Below are positions 36,144 to 47,231 of a DNA stretch of 64,000 bases, in pieces; the stretch's first letter is position 1; every line of letters begins with the position of its first letter. The position numbers were made by a program, and so were the translations under genes. This stretch comes from Stenocarpella maydis. Its lineage: Eukaryota; Ascomycota; Sordariomycetes; Diaporthales; Diaporthaceae. The stretch is taken from assembly GCA_002270565.1 (NCBI GenBank), contig NQMI01000139.1:1-64000 (forward strand), written 5' to 3'. A model generated the notes under the pieces. That model worked only from the letters and a program-made list of their open reading frames with translations. It was not told where the DNA came from and did not search any database.

Positions 36144-37844
36144 ATGGGGAAGATGGCAACAGCACTCTCGGATATCATCTTCCCGTCTCAGGAGGCGAGC
36201 ATCAGCACCAACAACATCAACAGGATCCTGGGCGACCTGAAGCGCTCGAACCTGTCCGTCACGAACCGCCTACGGTCCATCCAGGAGGACGCAGGTTTTG
36301 TCGACGAGGTCGCCGCCCGCCTCGCTGGCGGTGTAGGCCGGGGTGATGACGGCGGGGCGGCCGAGGGGCGGGGACGACGCCCGCTGGTCGCCAATGAGCG
36401 GTGCGGGAGCTGGTACATCCGGCCCGGGCTGAAGGGTGCGTCTGCGTACTTTAAGAGCACCGACGGCCACACGGGACAGTGGAAGTTCTCCACGCGGAGG
36501 TTGAACCTTCACCTGCTGCCCATCATCGAGAGGTGTGATGGGTGAGTCTGGCCCGCCGCGGCTGGCTATCATTCTTATACTATGGACTTGTCCGCTAACA
36601 GCAGCGCCCATCCCTACAGGATAATCATAGTCGACTCCACCAGGCGAGGCAAGAGGATGCCCGACTCGCTCAGCAAGACGGTCCCGGTATGGTGCTGCGT
36701 CCTCAACCGGGCCCTCTTCCCGGAGCTGCCAGAGTCCCACGGCCTCTACGTGCCGCCCAACGTCGTCTCGGACTCGGAGAAGTCGCAGATGCTGTCCCGG
36801 GTCCCGGGCTTCGTCGACTCTCTCCGGCAGCTCAACCTGGACCTGGCGGGGCTCCGGGCCCAGGTGTCGAAGCCCATACGGCCGACCTGGGTCACCCAGG
36901 AGATGGACCTGAGCCACTACCACGATCAAGCGGGGGAGGATCATGGCGGGCGCATCTTCGAGTTCTTCCGGCCTGTCGTCTGCTGCACGTCGTCGAGGAG
37001 GGTCACGGACGGCGAGATGTCGGGCCACAGCGGGTACGTGCAGGGCGCGGGGGACGACACCGAGAACTGGGCCTTCGGCCTGACGCCGCCCGTCTTCTGG
37101 GACAATTCAGAGAGGCTACTCTCCACGCCCGAGGCCGACCTGCCCGAGCTGATCCGGACCCTCGTGGCGGGCAGCAGCAGCAGCAGCAAGACCCAACAGC
37201 AACCCCGCCCCACAACAACAACAGCCGCTCCCGACGGAACAGACCCAGACGCTGACGCCCTCCCGCCATCAGTCACACAACTGACCCCCTTCCTCCACGC
37301 CAGCCCCCTCCCCCTCCCCTCCCCCCTCCCCGGGAGAGGAGGTCCCGGCGGAGCCCCCCAGACCTGGTGCACGATATCGATCCTCTCCGCGGCCAGCCCG
37401 CCAGAGACGTGGGCCCGGTCCCCGGCGCGCATGGAGGTCGGCCTCGGCGCGAGGCACAAGGCCGCGAGCCGTGCCCTCCGTACGGCGCTGCCGCGCATCT
37501 GCGAGTTCGCGCGCGGCTTCCTCCTCCTCCGAAAACAGCAGCCGAGGCCGGACCCGTCACAACAGCACCCGGAGAGCCCGCGGATCCTCGTCGCCGACGA
37601 GTCCGGCGGCCGCGACCTCGCCGCTGGCGTCGCGCTGGCGCTGTTGTGCTGGTGCTTTCGCGACGACGACGGGCGGAGCGTGCGGGACGAGAGCTCGGGC
37701 CAGGAGCAGGAGCAGCAGCCTGTCGTCTTCACCAAGGACGTGGTCCGCGCCAGGCTGGGCCGCATCATGACGGCGATGCCAGAGGCGAACCCCAACCGGG
37801 CTACACTGCAGAGTGTCAACAGCTTCCTCATGGACTGGAAGTGA
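36144..37844 (+). CDS. RIT1: Initiator tRNA phosphoribosyltransferase
   Basis: Enzyme that adds a 2'-O-ribosyl phosphate to A64 of initiator tRNA-Met, keeping it out of elongation. Exons 36144-36541 and 36620-37844 join in phase (GG|G) to 540 residues. Conserved blocks of the family are clear: LVANERCGSWYI, a STDGHTGQW motif, then after the intron IIIVDSTRRGKRMPDSLSKTVPVWC, and YVQGAGDDTENWAFGLTPPVFW. The C-terminal DUSP-like half contains a Ser/Gln/Pro-rich insert (about residues 320-390) and ends normally. Candidate starts are 36144 (MGK) and 36153 (MAT); the in-frame 36084 ATG adds an unconserved tail and is less likely. Confidence 0.93.
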
Positions 37845-38305
37845 GGTGTCCCGGCGGGAGGTTCCGGTGGGCCAGAGGGGAGGTTTGCCACAGTAGATGC
37901 TCCCGTGGGAACTCATCATAGAGAGAGGTATTTTAAAAAAAGAAATACCCAAGAGAGAATGTGCGAAACAGTATGCCAGCTCATGCTGGGTCGTAGCAAC
38001 TTGGACTACAGTGGTCATTCCTCAAGAGACTTGAGAAGGCGTCAGGCGTAGGCCACAAAAGCCATCCACAGACAAGTGATACAGTCAAATGCATTTTTAT
38101 TATTTATTTGACCAGCACACTTTCCTTTCGAGGTAACATTTACCAGTCGTGATTTCCGAGGTCGACAAACCTTTTTCCCAAGGTCATCGAGCAGCTGCCA
38201 CTTTTGATATCCCGCTTAATTTGAACAAAAAAGAAAGAAAGAAAAGAAACAAACATAAAATCTCAGACACGAGATACAAATTCCGGGTCGCCGTCTCGGA
38301 AAAAT
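37845..38305. other. Convergent intergenic region RIT1 / HAD hydrolase
   Basis: 460 bp with A- and T-rich stretches (37929-37945, 38095-38110, 38227-38250) fitting two 3' UTRs with polyadenylation signals. No gene. Confidence 0.5.
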
Positions 38306-39052
38306 CTACACCTTGCCGCTTTCGACCTGCTCCAGGACGGCGGGGAACTCGCTCCAGTCCTTCATGACGATGACGGCACCGGCGTCGCGCAGGACCTTCT
38401 CCATGTCGGCCTTCTTGTCGTCGGCGTAGGGGCCCACATAGCCGATGACCTTGATGCCAGCGCGGGTGCCGCTGAGGGTGCCAGACTTGGAGTCCTCTAC
38501 GGCGACCGACTCCTCGGCAGTCTTGTCCAGGGTCTTGAGGGCGTGCAGGTAGATGGCGGGGTCAGGCTTGCTGGTGGGCTTGGGCAGGGAGGTGGCGGCG
38601 CTGAAGATGTCGTCGCCGAAGTACTTGTCCTGGCCGACCTTTTCGATGGAGGCCTTGACGCGGCGCAGGGCGGAAGAGGAAACGACGGCCAGCTTGTACT
38701 TGCCCGAGGCGGCCAGCTTCTCGAGCTGCTCGTCGACACCGGGGCAGGGCCGCAGGGACTCCTTGAGCTTGGCGATGACAACGTCCTCCTCCATGACGAC
38801 ATACCTCTCCATGTCCTCCGGTGGGATCTCGAAGTTGTACTGCTTCTGCAGGGTCTCGAGCATGCCGCGGAAGTTCTGGCCGACAAACTCGGTGATCAGA
38901 GTCTCGCCGTTGAAGGGCTTCTCGATCTTGATATTGCGCTCCTTGCAGATCTGGTTGATGAGGTCGGCGCAGCCCTCAAAGGCGAGCTCCTCAGAGAGCA
39001 CGAGGGTGTTGTCGCAGTCGAACAGGATGGTGGTGATCTTCTGGCCAGACAT
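38306..39052 (-). CDS. HAD-superfamily phosphatase (subfamily IA)
   Basis: Haloacid-dehalogenase-fold hydrolase, predicted to dephosphorylate a small metabolite. The single exon has 248 residues if started at 39052 (MSGQKITTILFDCDNTLV), which places motif I DCDNT at residues 12-16, as expected. The longer frame upstream to 39289 is poorly conserved and pyrimidine-rich, so it is probably leader. Motif II is the Ser of LAVVSSSAL, motif III the Lys of SKPDPAIYLHAL and motif IV VAVEDSKSG. A helical cap lies between motifs I and II. The arrangement resembles beta-phosphoglucomutase or sugar-phosphatase relatives; the substrate cannot be assigned. Confidence 0.9.
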   Translation of the reverse strand: MSGQKITTILFDCDNTLVLSEELAFEGCADLINQICKERNIKIEKPFNGETLITEFVGQNFRGMLETLQKQYNFEIPPEDMERYVVMEEDVVIAKLKESLRPCPGVDEQLEKLAASGKYKLAVVSSSALRRVKASIEKVGQDKYFGDDIFSAATSLPKPTSKPDPAIYLHALKTLDKTAEESVAVEDSKSGTLSGTRAGIKVIGYVGPYADDKKADMEKVLRDAGAVIVMKDWSEFPAVLEQVESGKV

Positions 39053-41374
39053 CTTGGCTGAGTGGTTGTGGTTCCGGTTGTTTGATGTGGGGTGTGGACC
39101 AGCAGTCTCGTAGAGCTGTCTAGAAGGTCTGAACTGCAACAGGACTTGAGACAGGAGAGGGGAGGAGATTGAAACGCAGACGGAGAGGTCTAAGTCTAAG
39201 CCTGGACTGAACAGGACAGGACAAAAGGAGACGTGGTTGCGACGGTGAGAGGAATGTGGTCGAGGGCGAAGGGGAAGAAGGGATGGCATATGTTTGAGGG
39301 TGAGAGAGAAGGAGGGATGCCAACCGTTTTATTGTTGACATGGGGGTGGGGGTTGGCAGCGGGGTGCAGAAGCAGGCGCAGGAGCTCGGGCAGGACAGAG
39401 AAGGAGGGGGGGGGGGCAGAGAAGCAAGCAAGCAAGAGCTCCTCCTCCCTGCACAGCCGTGACTGCTGGTGTAATGGGCGGGCTTGCTTGCTTGCTCAGG
39501 CCAGAGACTATTGGCCCTGTGCTGCGACGATACGTCATTGAGGTAAGGCACGATGGGGCCTGTAGACTGCAGAGGACATACATGCCAAGCAGCAGTCTCG
39601 ACCCCACCACTCACTCACTCACGATGTCACTGAATGCACCGCATTGGCGGGAACTCACAACTGGCGGGGCCAGGGAGCTCTCTTGGCCCCGCCCTCACCT
39701 CTCGTCTTTCGCACAGACAGACCGACAGACCGACAGGCCACCTCAACGATGCTCCCCAATGCCAACGTCGCAGCTGCGGTACTAATTTAGGACCGATGCA
39801 ATGCAGGGTGCGGGGGGGTTTGATGACCCATCACTGAGACGGGCCGCATACCGGACAGCCAAATCCGTCGTGTGGTGGGCTCAGCAGGGAATAAGGACCG
39901 AGGACCAAGGAAGCCCGTACCGATATGCATGTACTCCGATTTGCTGGTACGCATGCCATTTGGTCCAAATATGCCATCTGCAGCCAGATCGATCGACTTC
40001 CCACCGTGGAGCCCCTCGATTCCGCTTGGCAAGGGCAGCCCTGGCCTGTCCCCCATGACTCGCTGGCAACCTCCGCCGTGACGATGACTACATGGCACAC
40101 GCGAGAAGCATCGAGAAAGCAACCTCCCGTGATAGCCTCGCTGGGTGTCTCGGACTGCAGCCGACATACGAGTATCCAAGCAACCAAGCCGACCAACCAG
40201 CCTCGGCCGGGCCAGGCCAGCCTCGGCCCAGTCAGGTCAGGTCGTACCAACCTCCCGAGGCCATCCACGTAGCCAGCCGGGCAACAAGAGAGGAAGAAGG
40301 AGGAAGATCTGATGGGTTGTGCTTCACGACAGCGGGGCGTACTGGCTCGGCACGTCCTCTCGGGGATTGGGGAGGATGTGTTTCACAGCCGCAGGCTCAC
40401 TCCGTCTTACTTGCATGCTGCTGCGCGCCGGTGCTCGATTTGGGCCTGGCCAGCTGGCCTTCAAGCCCAGCCACCTCACCACCCAGAGTCACTTTTGAGA
40501 CATGAGGGCACTCTGCGACATTTATTTGCGCTGCCGGCCGGGAAGGCCTTGGTGCTGGATCAGGTATGGTTTGGCAGTCATGTCGAGAACTTTATAAGAC
40601 TCGGACTCTCATGACACTTCGGTACTGCAGATGATTTCATATGCTTTCCCATTTCTGGCATTACAAGTCTATAGAGCCGACTAGACGATGTGCAGGACAA
40701 CACGAAATATGAGGCATCGAAGTCTTGATGCACCGAGGCCTTGATGCTGTATCGAATCGTCCCAGCCAGCAGTTACCCTTCAGACCAGAAGGGCTTCCTT
40801 CCCCCTTCCCAGAATAAGTGAGACAGCAAAGACACTGAACTACCATCTGCCAGAGGCCAATTATCCCTGAACGTGGGAAGTGCCAGAGGCAAATGGGACA
40901 AGATTATCGAGATCATACAAAAAACCAACAAACAAAAAAAAAAGAGAGAGACCCCAAACTCCGTGCGGTCATGATCCGTTATCGTCCTTTCATGCAGATT
41001 TGTCCATCCGTCGTCTGTCGCAATCCTGGCTCCTGACGACGATGGGAATTGGTTCCGATACATGTCCTCAAATTTGAGGCACTGCGTCGGAAGACCAGCT
41101 TCGGGCTGCCCGCTCCATGTTCCATCGAACAATGAGGCAGTCGAAGAAGCAAATTGGTAGCCCCGACGACAGCCGGCACTTGGTCCCAGAGTGCGTGTCT
41201 CGGACGTCGAGGCGTGAGCAGCCCGCAACCTGCCTCTTCGCACTTGTCAGGCGCCATAGTCTTGTCTGCTGAACTGTATCCTAATCCAGATACCAAATTT
41301 CCCATTCACGTCTCACCGTCCCTTTGGGACCTGAGCAGCCGTCAAATTCAATTCCCAGTCACATCGTAAACGGC
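39053..41374. other. Intergenic region between HAD hydrolase and J-protein genes
   Basis: 2.3 kb with the HAD promoter and a CT-rich leader (39120-39450, pyrimidine-rich on the minus strand), then GC-balanced sequence without conserved frames. A G-run occurs at 39408-39416. No gene seen. Confidence 0.5.
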
Positions 41375-42715
41375 TTATAGGATCTCCCTGAGTGCTGCCT
41401 TCTGCTGGGGGGTCAGTGAGGTTGGGAACTTGACGTTGTACTTGATGATGAAGTTGCCCCTCTGGCCAGGCTTCTTCGAGATGGGCATGCCCTGGCCTGG
41501 GTAGACGTCTTGAGACCCAGGCTGCGTGGGGCCGGACTTGTCGAGGCTGAGCTGCTTCCCGTCAATGGTAGTGACGGTGCGTTTCCAGCCCGTGAGTGCC
41601 TCCTTCAGGTCGAGGTCGACGGTCATGATGAGGTCGTCGCCGTCGCGGGTGTAGATAGGGTGTGGTTTCTGTACAGTTTGTCAGAAGCCCGCTCACAATT
41701 CCAGACCGAGGACGGCTGTGTTGCTCGGGAATGCGCGTGACTTACCTCCTCGATGACGAAGCACAGGTCCTGCTGACCGCCCTCCTCCTGATCGCCCACG
41801 CCCTTGAAACGGATCTTGCTGCCCTTCTTCAGGCCAGCCTTGATGGGGACGGTGAGCATCTGGTCGGTTGTGGTCCGCTTGCCGTTTTCGTCGAACTTCT
41901 TGGCCTTGATCTTCATCTTCTTCTCCACGCCCTTGTACATGTCCTCCAGAGACACAGGCAGCGCACGCTCCACCGTCGTCACCTCTGGCGTGGGTTGTCG
42001 TGCGCTCCGGCCGCCGCCCATGCCGCCGTCTGAGAAGCCTGTCCTCATGCGAGACCCGCCGCGGCTGGCCCGCGGGCCACCGCCGCCGAAGGCACCGAAG
42101 ATGTCGTCGAAGCCGTCATCGCCGCCGGCGCCGCTGCCAGGAGCGCCTCCACTACGTATGAACTCGGCAAAGATGGATTCCGGGTTGGAGAAATTAAATC
42201 CGCGCGGCCCTCCGCTCGCGCTGAAGTGGAAGGTCTTGGCGCCTCCACCGCCCGTATCGAAGTTGAAGCCCCCGAAGCCTGGCGGGACACCACCGGCGCC
42301 GGCGAAGGGGTTACCTCCGGCTCCCTCGGGTGGTGGTGCTCCACCGCCGCGCAGAAGGAACTCGAGGCCATACTCGTCGTAGATTTTGCGCTTTTCTGGA
42401 TCAGAGAGGATCTCGTAGGCCTGTGAGCACTCTTTGAACTTCTCGGCAGCGTCGGGGTTGTCCTTGTTCTTGTCGGGGTGGTACTTCAAGGCGGCTTTGC
42501 TAATGTCAGGTTCTGTGGTTAGCCATGTGTGCTCGTTTGAGAGCTCAAGGGTGGGGCGGGACAGTGGGACAGCAACGGTGAGACAGTCGAATAAAATAAC
42601 AGCCAAAAGGCCGGTGGCGGGATGATGGTGCTTACCGATATCCCTTCTTTATCTCCTCCTGGGTTGCATCAGGCTTGACGCCGAGCTGGTCGTACAGCTT
42701 GGTTTCTTTGACCAT
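41375..42715 (-). CDS. Class B J-domain co-chaperone, Sis1 type
   Basis: Hsp40 that stimulates Hsp70 ATPase activity and delivers clients; cytosolic or nuclear. Exons in transcript order 42636-42715, 41746-42499 and 41375-41668; 375 residues. The J domain at 1-70 contains HPD at 34-36. A Gly/Phe-rich region ([20 protein letters not shown]) follows, and then two beta-sandwich substrate domains ([21 protein letters not shown]..). There is no zinc-finger CxxCxGxG repeat, which separates it from Ydj1-type proteins. The first intron falls inside helix II of the J domain just before the HPD loop. The second is phase 0. The C-terminus ends LREIL in the usual dimerisation region. Confidence 0.95.
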
Positions 42716-43780
42716 GGCTGTGATTCCTTGGGGTTGTTTCTGATGTACCTGTACGTCAAGAGGAAAGTAGGGGAAATGACCGAGTAGGAAACTGCAGGCT
42801 CAAGGCCTTGGTAGAATGCGGAGAAGCAATCAGGGCTCGTGACAATCAGTCGGATCAGACTGGCTGATTGGGTCGCGTGTCGTTGGCTGGGTGTTGGGCT
42901 GTGAGGTGCGCGAGGGGTAAGCGACTGACTGAGTGTCGCTCTGCAGTCGATTTTGTGTTGGATGGTTGCGAGATGGAGTTCCAAACGATTGTTCGTGTTT
43001 TGTGTTTTCTTGTGTGCAGTCTCAAACCTGAGTCTGTATTGGTGCAGTGGAACTGCCGAGTTATAGGACCAGAGGGATCAGAAGATGGCCAGAGGCACAA
43101 AGGGCAGGAGGGTGTTTGGGAGCCAATTCTATCGAGGCAGGGCGTCCCCCGGTGGTGGTAAGAGTGGGGTCCGGGCGAGAGCTTCAACATGCTTCAAGAA
43201 GATTCGATGTCCTTCCAGGCAGCCTGGACCTGGAATGTGACGTTGACCAGCCACATCAGCCTGCCTTCTTTCCCTCCTTTATGCTCGCCCCAAACCGCCA
43301 GCCCTGAGCGGGAGTGTACGTCTCAATGCGCTCATGAGGCTGAATGCATCAAGTGAGTTATAGCCAGTCTAGGTATTCAAGTAAGGCTCAAGGTAAGCTA
43401 AGTACTTGAACCCGGGTGTAGGCCACCCCCGTCTTATGTCGGGCGGGTTGGCCAGCTTGGGTCCCCCCAGGTTGTCCGTGCATACATTGCACCACATTGG
43501 CATCGATCACACCCCAACAAGTACAACATCACAATATACCATATACCTACCTAGGTAATTGGCATCGACAAGAGTGGGAAGCCTAACACGCAGGCCAGAC
43601 ACGTTGCAGCAATAGTCAGCTCGTCTCGTAGCCTTTTGAGCTGATCAGGCCCGTCTCTCGGTCGGCCAATCTCGGGCTCGACGTTGAGGCCAGGTGCCTT
43701 CCAGCTCCTTCTAGCAGAACGCGGGGTCAGGAGAGGCAGAGGTCGGAGCTCCAGCTCAGCGCACCCACTACACTACCTAC
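42716..43780. other. J-protein promoter and palindrome-rich intergenic DNA
   Basis: Upstream region of the J protein. From 43370 on it carries clustered tacctaggta-type palindromes. No gene in this stretch. Confidence 0.5.
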
Positions 43781-43842
43781 CTAGGTACCTAGGCAGGTGT
43801 ATCCGTACCTAGGTAGGTAATACCTGTACGGAGTATACGGAT
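43545..43842. repeat. Cluster of TACCTAGGTA palindromes
   Basis: The motif ctacctaggta or variants occurs at about 43547, 43777, 43783, 43808 and 43815, followed by tacggagtatacgg. Each copy is self-complementary. Single copies also occur near 24509, 24903 and 56889. The cluster overlaps the last codons of the weak hypothetical frame that ends at 43781. Confidence 0.6.
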
Positions 43843-44413
43843 TGACACCGCCAATGACATCATACCCCCAACCCTCCCCTGATACCATTCTATCTACATT
43901 ATTGCATCTCCAATCGTGAAGCACCGGCTTGGCTGCTGCGCTCGCTCTCACATCTGGGTAGTTCATGTGCTCGGCATACACGCAGGTCACGATACTTGAC
44001 TGGGGCCACCTCGGCGGCGGCGGCGGCGGCTTCGTCCACCCAGGACGCTCCTGGTAACGAGGAGGCGCCGACTCGTCCCCGATCTCCAGTCCGAGCTCGC
44101 GGCCCATTCGCCGGAGCTCGACAACAGCCCCAGGATCATCAAGTTCCGCCGCCTCCAGCCGCCTGTCCCAGGAACTGCAGGTCGACCGCCATGAGTCGCC
44201 ATACCCGAGCACGAATTCGTGGTGCAGTACCTGCTGTGCGGCGTCCCGGAGGCGCCTTGATGTCAGGTACCGGTATAGGGAGACCAGCGGCTGGCGGTAT
44301 TCTGTCAGATACCAGGAGCGCTCGTCGGCCTGCTTTCGTGGGTGGTTCTCGGGGCTGCGGAGATACGAGTCTGGACCTTCTGTTACGCAGCAGTGCAGGC
44401 AGAAATGCACCAA
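43781..44413 (-). CDS. Hypothetical protein fragment, possibly F-box-family derived
   Basis: Single frame of 210 codons. Residues about 5-90 look like real protein (YLRSPENHPRKQADERSWYL, SLYRYLTSRRLRDAAQQVL, HHEFVLGYGDSWRST). From memory this resembles the region after the F-box in large fungal hypothetical families, but no F-box is present. A polyproline run (KPPPPPPRWP) follows, and the C-terminus (NPYTPYRYYLPRYG) is read from the palindrome-rich repeat. Only 142 bp separates its ATG from the stop of the Tul1 gene, leaving no room for a normal promoter and N-terminus. It may be an expressed shortened gene, an exon with an unseen upstream part, or a relic. Confidence 0.4.
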   Translation of the reverse strand: MVHFCLHCCVTEGPDSYLRSPENHPRKQADERSWYLTEYRQPLVSLYRYLTSRRLRDAAQQVLHHEFVLGYGDSWRSTCSSWDRRLEAAELDDPGAVVELRRMGRELGLEIGDESAPPRYQERPGWTKPPPPPPRWPQSSIVTCVYAEHMNYPDVRASAAAKPVLHDWRCNNVDRMVSGEGWGYDVIGGVNPYTPYRYYLPRYGYTCLGT

Positions 44414-44555
44414 TGTCGAGCTCTGGCGAGAGAGGGGGCCCCAATGGGGTTGCTGTCAGACCTGCATGGTGAAATTGGAATAGCTTGGACCACATGTGGC
44501 TGCCTAGAACAATATTGATCGATTCATTCCGAAACAGACATAATATGCGGCTTGT

Positions 44556-47231
44556 CTACAATGGCGGCAATTCCTCTCTGCAGTTCGGACACTGCAGTCT
44601 AAATCTCAACCACCCCTCCAGACACGCGCTGTGGAAAATGTGCCTACATGGCGTGACCATGTATTTCCTCCTCTCCAGCACGCCAGCAACCCCGCCGCCA
44701 GCGGGCTCGACGTCCTGCCCGGCCTTTACCACAGGGACCTCCAGCGCCTCCTGGCAGATGGCACACTCAATCGCCCGGATGCGCATCCCCTTCACCGCAG
44801 TCGAGCTCTTCTCCCTGCCCTCGACGCTGCTCACGCTGAGGGACCGCACGCGCTCCACGGTTGGCGAGCCAGGAGCGGATGTGGACGGCACGAGGCCAAT
44901 CGGCAGGCCGCCGGCCTCGAGGTTGTCCTCGCGCAGGATGGGGTGGTAATCCCAGGCCTCGGGCATCCAGCCCTTGGGCATGCCGAAGCGCGGGCCGAGG
45001 ACGTCCTGGAATGCTAGCACCCATAGCTGTGTCCACAGCCACCCCGCAATGGCAAAGAAGGCCTTCCAGTCCGTCTCGGCGAATATCACGTTACGCTTGC
45101 GCAGGTAGAAGTAGGCCACCGGCAGGATGCGGAGGACCGACTGGCCGATCATGAAGCGCCATGAGAAGGCGCGGCGGCTGTTCCGATACATGTTGCGGAT
45201 AATCTGGGGGACCCAGAAAGATAGGTAGGTGAATACCATGGTGTTGACATAGATGTTCCGTAGGGGCCTCCACCACGAAGTAGCGGCGAGCGACAAAAAG
45301 CTTATGCACGAGCCGGCGAGGAATAATCGCCCGATGATGCTTGAAAACGGAGTCACTCTTGACTGCTGGGCCCCAGTACCTGTCGTCCCAGCGGTAGGAA
45401 CAGCTGCTGCTCCTGCAGCCGTATTCTCGGCGATCTCAGCGTCGATGTCCTGATCAAACGGGACAATTATCGGCGGGCTGACTGCCGCGGCAGCGCCTGC
45501 AGTAACCGGCCGAGGCAGGGACTGCTCTGACGTTGCAGGTGTCGACGGCGGCCTAGGCGTGCTGTTGTTTGCTGTATGCTCTCTATCTCGAGGGCGCCAT
45601 TCCGACTCCTGGACCTTGTAAATCTCACCCAAAAAACTACCCCCGATCATCATGGACATGAACAGCGCGAACGTCACAACGAGCGCCCGGAGGAAGAACG
45701 GAGAATCGAGGCTCAGCGCGGCTGCGACAGTGAACATCATACCATCCACCAGCACCATGATGATTATTGTCCAAAAACTGACGCGGCCCATGGTGGACGG
45801 AGTGTACGACTCCCTCATCTGAGACTTCAGCAGATGTACTTGGCCAAATACAATGGCAGCCATTACCAAGAGATAGAAGTTCAGGTTGTAGATCCATACC
45901 TCCTCCTTGAACCCAACCAGATGGTTTCCCTGGGCCTCCGGGAAGCGGGGCGGGCCTTTCGATTCAAGGAAGTAGGCACAGTCAGGCGAGTAGACAATGG
46001 CAGACATCCTCATTTCCGGCACATGAGGCAGCGGCGCTCCGGTAGGATACCGCAGCTCATTCTCGATCTCCTTGACCACGTCGCTGATATCGTGCTCGGA
46101 GTTCTGAAAGTCGTTGCCAGACAGGGGGTGGACTTGCAGGTATACAAGCCATTCACAGTGCGGCGAGGGGTTGAACGATTCCTCCACGCCCGCGACATTC
46201 GACGTCCAAGGATTGCTCTGGTCCGTGAAAGAAGCCCGTTCCTTCTTGCTGAGAACCTCGTTGACGGTCTGGTTCAATAGCAGCTGGCTCGACCGGAAGA
46301 AGCTTTCGTCAGGTGTCAGGTGCGGGAGCCCAAAGATACCCGCGAACTTCTCGCTAGTCGTCGTCAGTAGCATGTTCCCCTGTGCCGGCCAGTGGACCCC
46401 ATGCAGTCTCATCTCATACATGCTCCCACTGCCGCCGTGGCCCGAGTCCTCGATGATCAGCCCTGCAGCGACTTCGCGGACTGAGCCGCCGGTTCTGAGT
46501 CGGTGGTGCTCGTCAAAGTCGTTGACATTGATCTCCTCTTCGTATTCGACGTGCCGCTTCTTGTCCTCAACCCGCAGCTGCATCGTACCCTCGGAGCCCG
46601 TCACATTTCGGTTCCACTCGCCATGTGCCCCGTTCCAGGTTATATCCGGCGTCATGGCCGTGAAGTTGTAGTCGGACCAAGTCCTGGAGGAGGACGCCCC
46701 TCGTCGTGTCCAAGAACCCCTGACGAGTCCTGTCGCATTCAGCCATGTAGGTGTACCGACCAAGTCCCACATTGACTTCGTCGGTGTCCCATCTTCCCCA
46801 GGCTCCGGGACAGGTTCGCCATCTTCTGCCGTCGGCTTCGACCAGAGCGGGCTCGTGCCTCGGCTCGTCTCCAAGCACCGTTCCCTGAACACATCAAGGT
46901 CATCCCAAGCGAAGCCGTCGCCCTGCCTGAATCCAGTGATGTTGAGATACCGCGCGTGCTCGGTCCCGTTGGGTGGGTCGCCGGCTTGCCGTGGGTTGAA
47001 GTCGCCCCATTTCGTCGAATTAAGAGCGGAATACGAATGGCGCTGGCGCGCGAGGCGCTCCTGGGTCTGGAAAGGGGCCCCAAAGTAGCCTGCCTGCCCG
47101 TCGCCGGAGGACGTGGTGAGCCAGAAGATTATGAGGATGACGGCAAGGACGCGCATGTTCTCCTGGTGCGGAGGCGGCATCTTGGGTCGACTGGGCGGAG
47201 GCTCCGGAGCCTTGGTGGAGTGGAGGGTCAC
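44556..47231 (-). CDS. Golgi/endosome RING E3 ligase, Tul1 / Dsc complex subunit 1
   Basis: Catalytic subunit of the Dsc (defective in SREBP cleavage) ligase; known as Tul1 in budding yeast and DscA/Dsc1 in other fungi. It ubiquitinates membrane proteins and, in many fungi, enables SREBP processing for hypoxia and sterol responses. Single exon of 891 residues, typical length. A hydrophobic segment near 26-43 acts as signal or anchor. A lumenal domain of about 400 residues with N-glycosylation sequons (NST, NGT, NIT, NAT) follows, then about seven hydrophobic helices in two groups separated by a Ser/Thr/Pro/Ala-rich loop. The C-terminal RING-H2 reads CAIC..CRHIFHSACLEGWLRFRLQCPNC and has its full set of ligands. 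Internal ATGs at residues 17 and 26 could also serve as starts. Other Dsc subunits are not in the window. Confidence 0.95.
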   Translation of the reverse strand: MTLHSTKAPEPPPSRPKMPPPHQENMRVLAVILIIFWLTTSSGDGQAGYFGAPFQTQERLARQRHSYSALNSTKWGDFNPRQAGDPPNGTEHARYLNITGFRQGDGFAWDDLDVFRERCLETSRGTSPLWSKPTAEDGEPVPEPGEDGTPTKSMWDLVGTPTWLNATGLVRGSWTRRGASSSRTWSDYNFTAMTPDITWNGAHGEWNRNVTGSEGTMQLRVEDKKRHVEYEEEINVNDFDEHHRLRTGGSVREVAAGLIIEDSGHGGSGSMYEMRLHGVHWPAQGNMLLTTTSEKFAGIFGLPHLTPDESFFRSSQLLLNQTVNEVLSKKERASFTDQSNPWTSNVAGVEESFNPSPHCEWLVYLQVHPLSGNDFQNSEHDISDVVKEIENELRYPTGAPLPHVPEMRMSAIVYSPDCAYFLESKGPPRFPEAQGNHLVGFKEEVWIYNLNFYLLVMAAIVFGQVHLLKSQMRESYTPSTMGRVSFWTIIIMVLVDGMMFTVAAALSLDSPFFLRALVVTFALFMSMMIGGSFLGEIYKVQESEWRPRDREHTANNSTPRPPSTPATSEQSLPRPVTAGAAAAVSPPIIVPFDQDIDAEIAENTAAGAAAVPTAGTTGTGAQQSRVTPFSSIIGRLFLAGSCISFLSLAATSWWRPLRNIYVNTMVFTYLSFWVPQIIRNMYRNSRRAFSWRFMIGQSVLRILPVAYFYLRKRNVIFAETDWKAFFAIAGWLWTQLWVLAFQDVLGPRFGMPKGWMPEAWDYHPILREDNLEAGGLPIGLVPSTSAPGSPTVERVRSLSVSSVEGREKSSTAVKGMRIRAIECAICQEALEVPVVKAGQDVEPAGGGVAGVLERRKYMVTPCRHIFHSACLEGWLRFRLQCPNCREELPPL

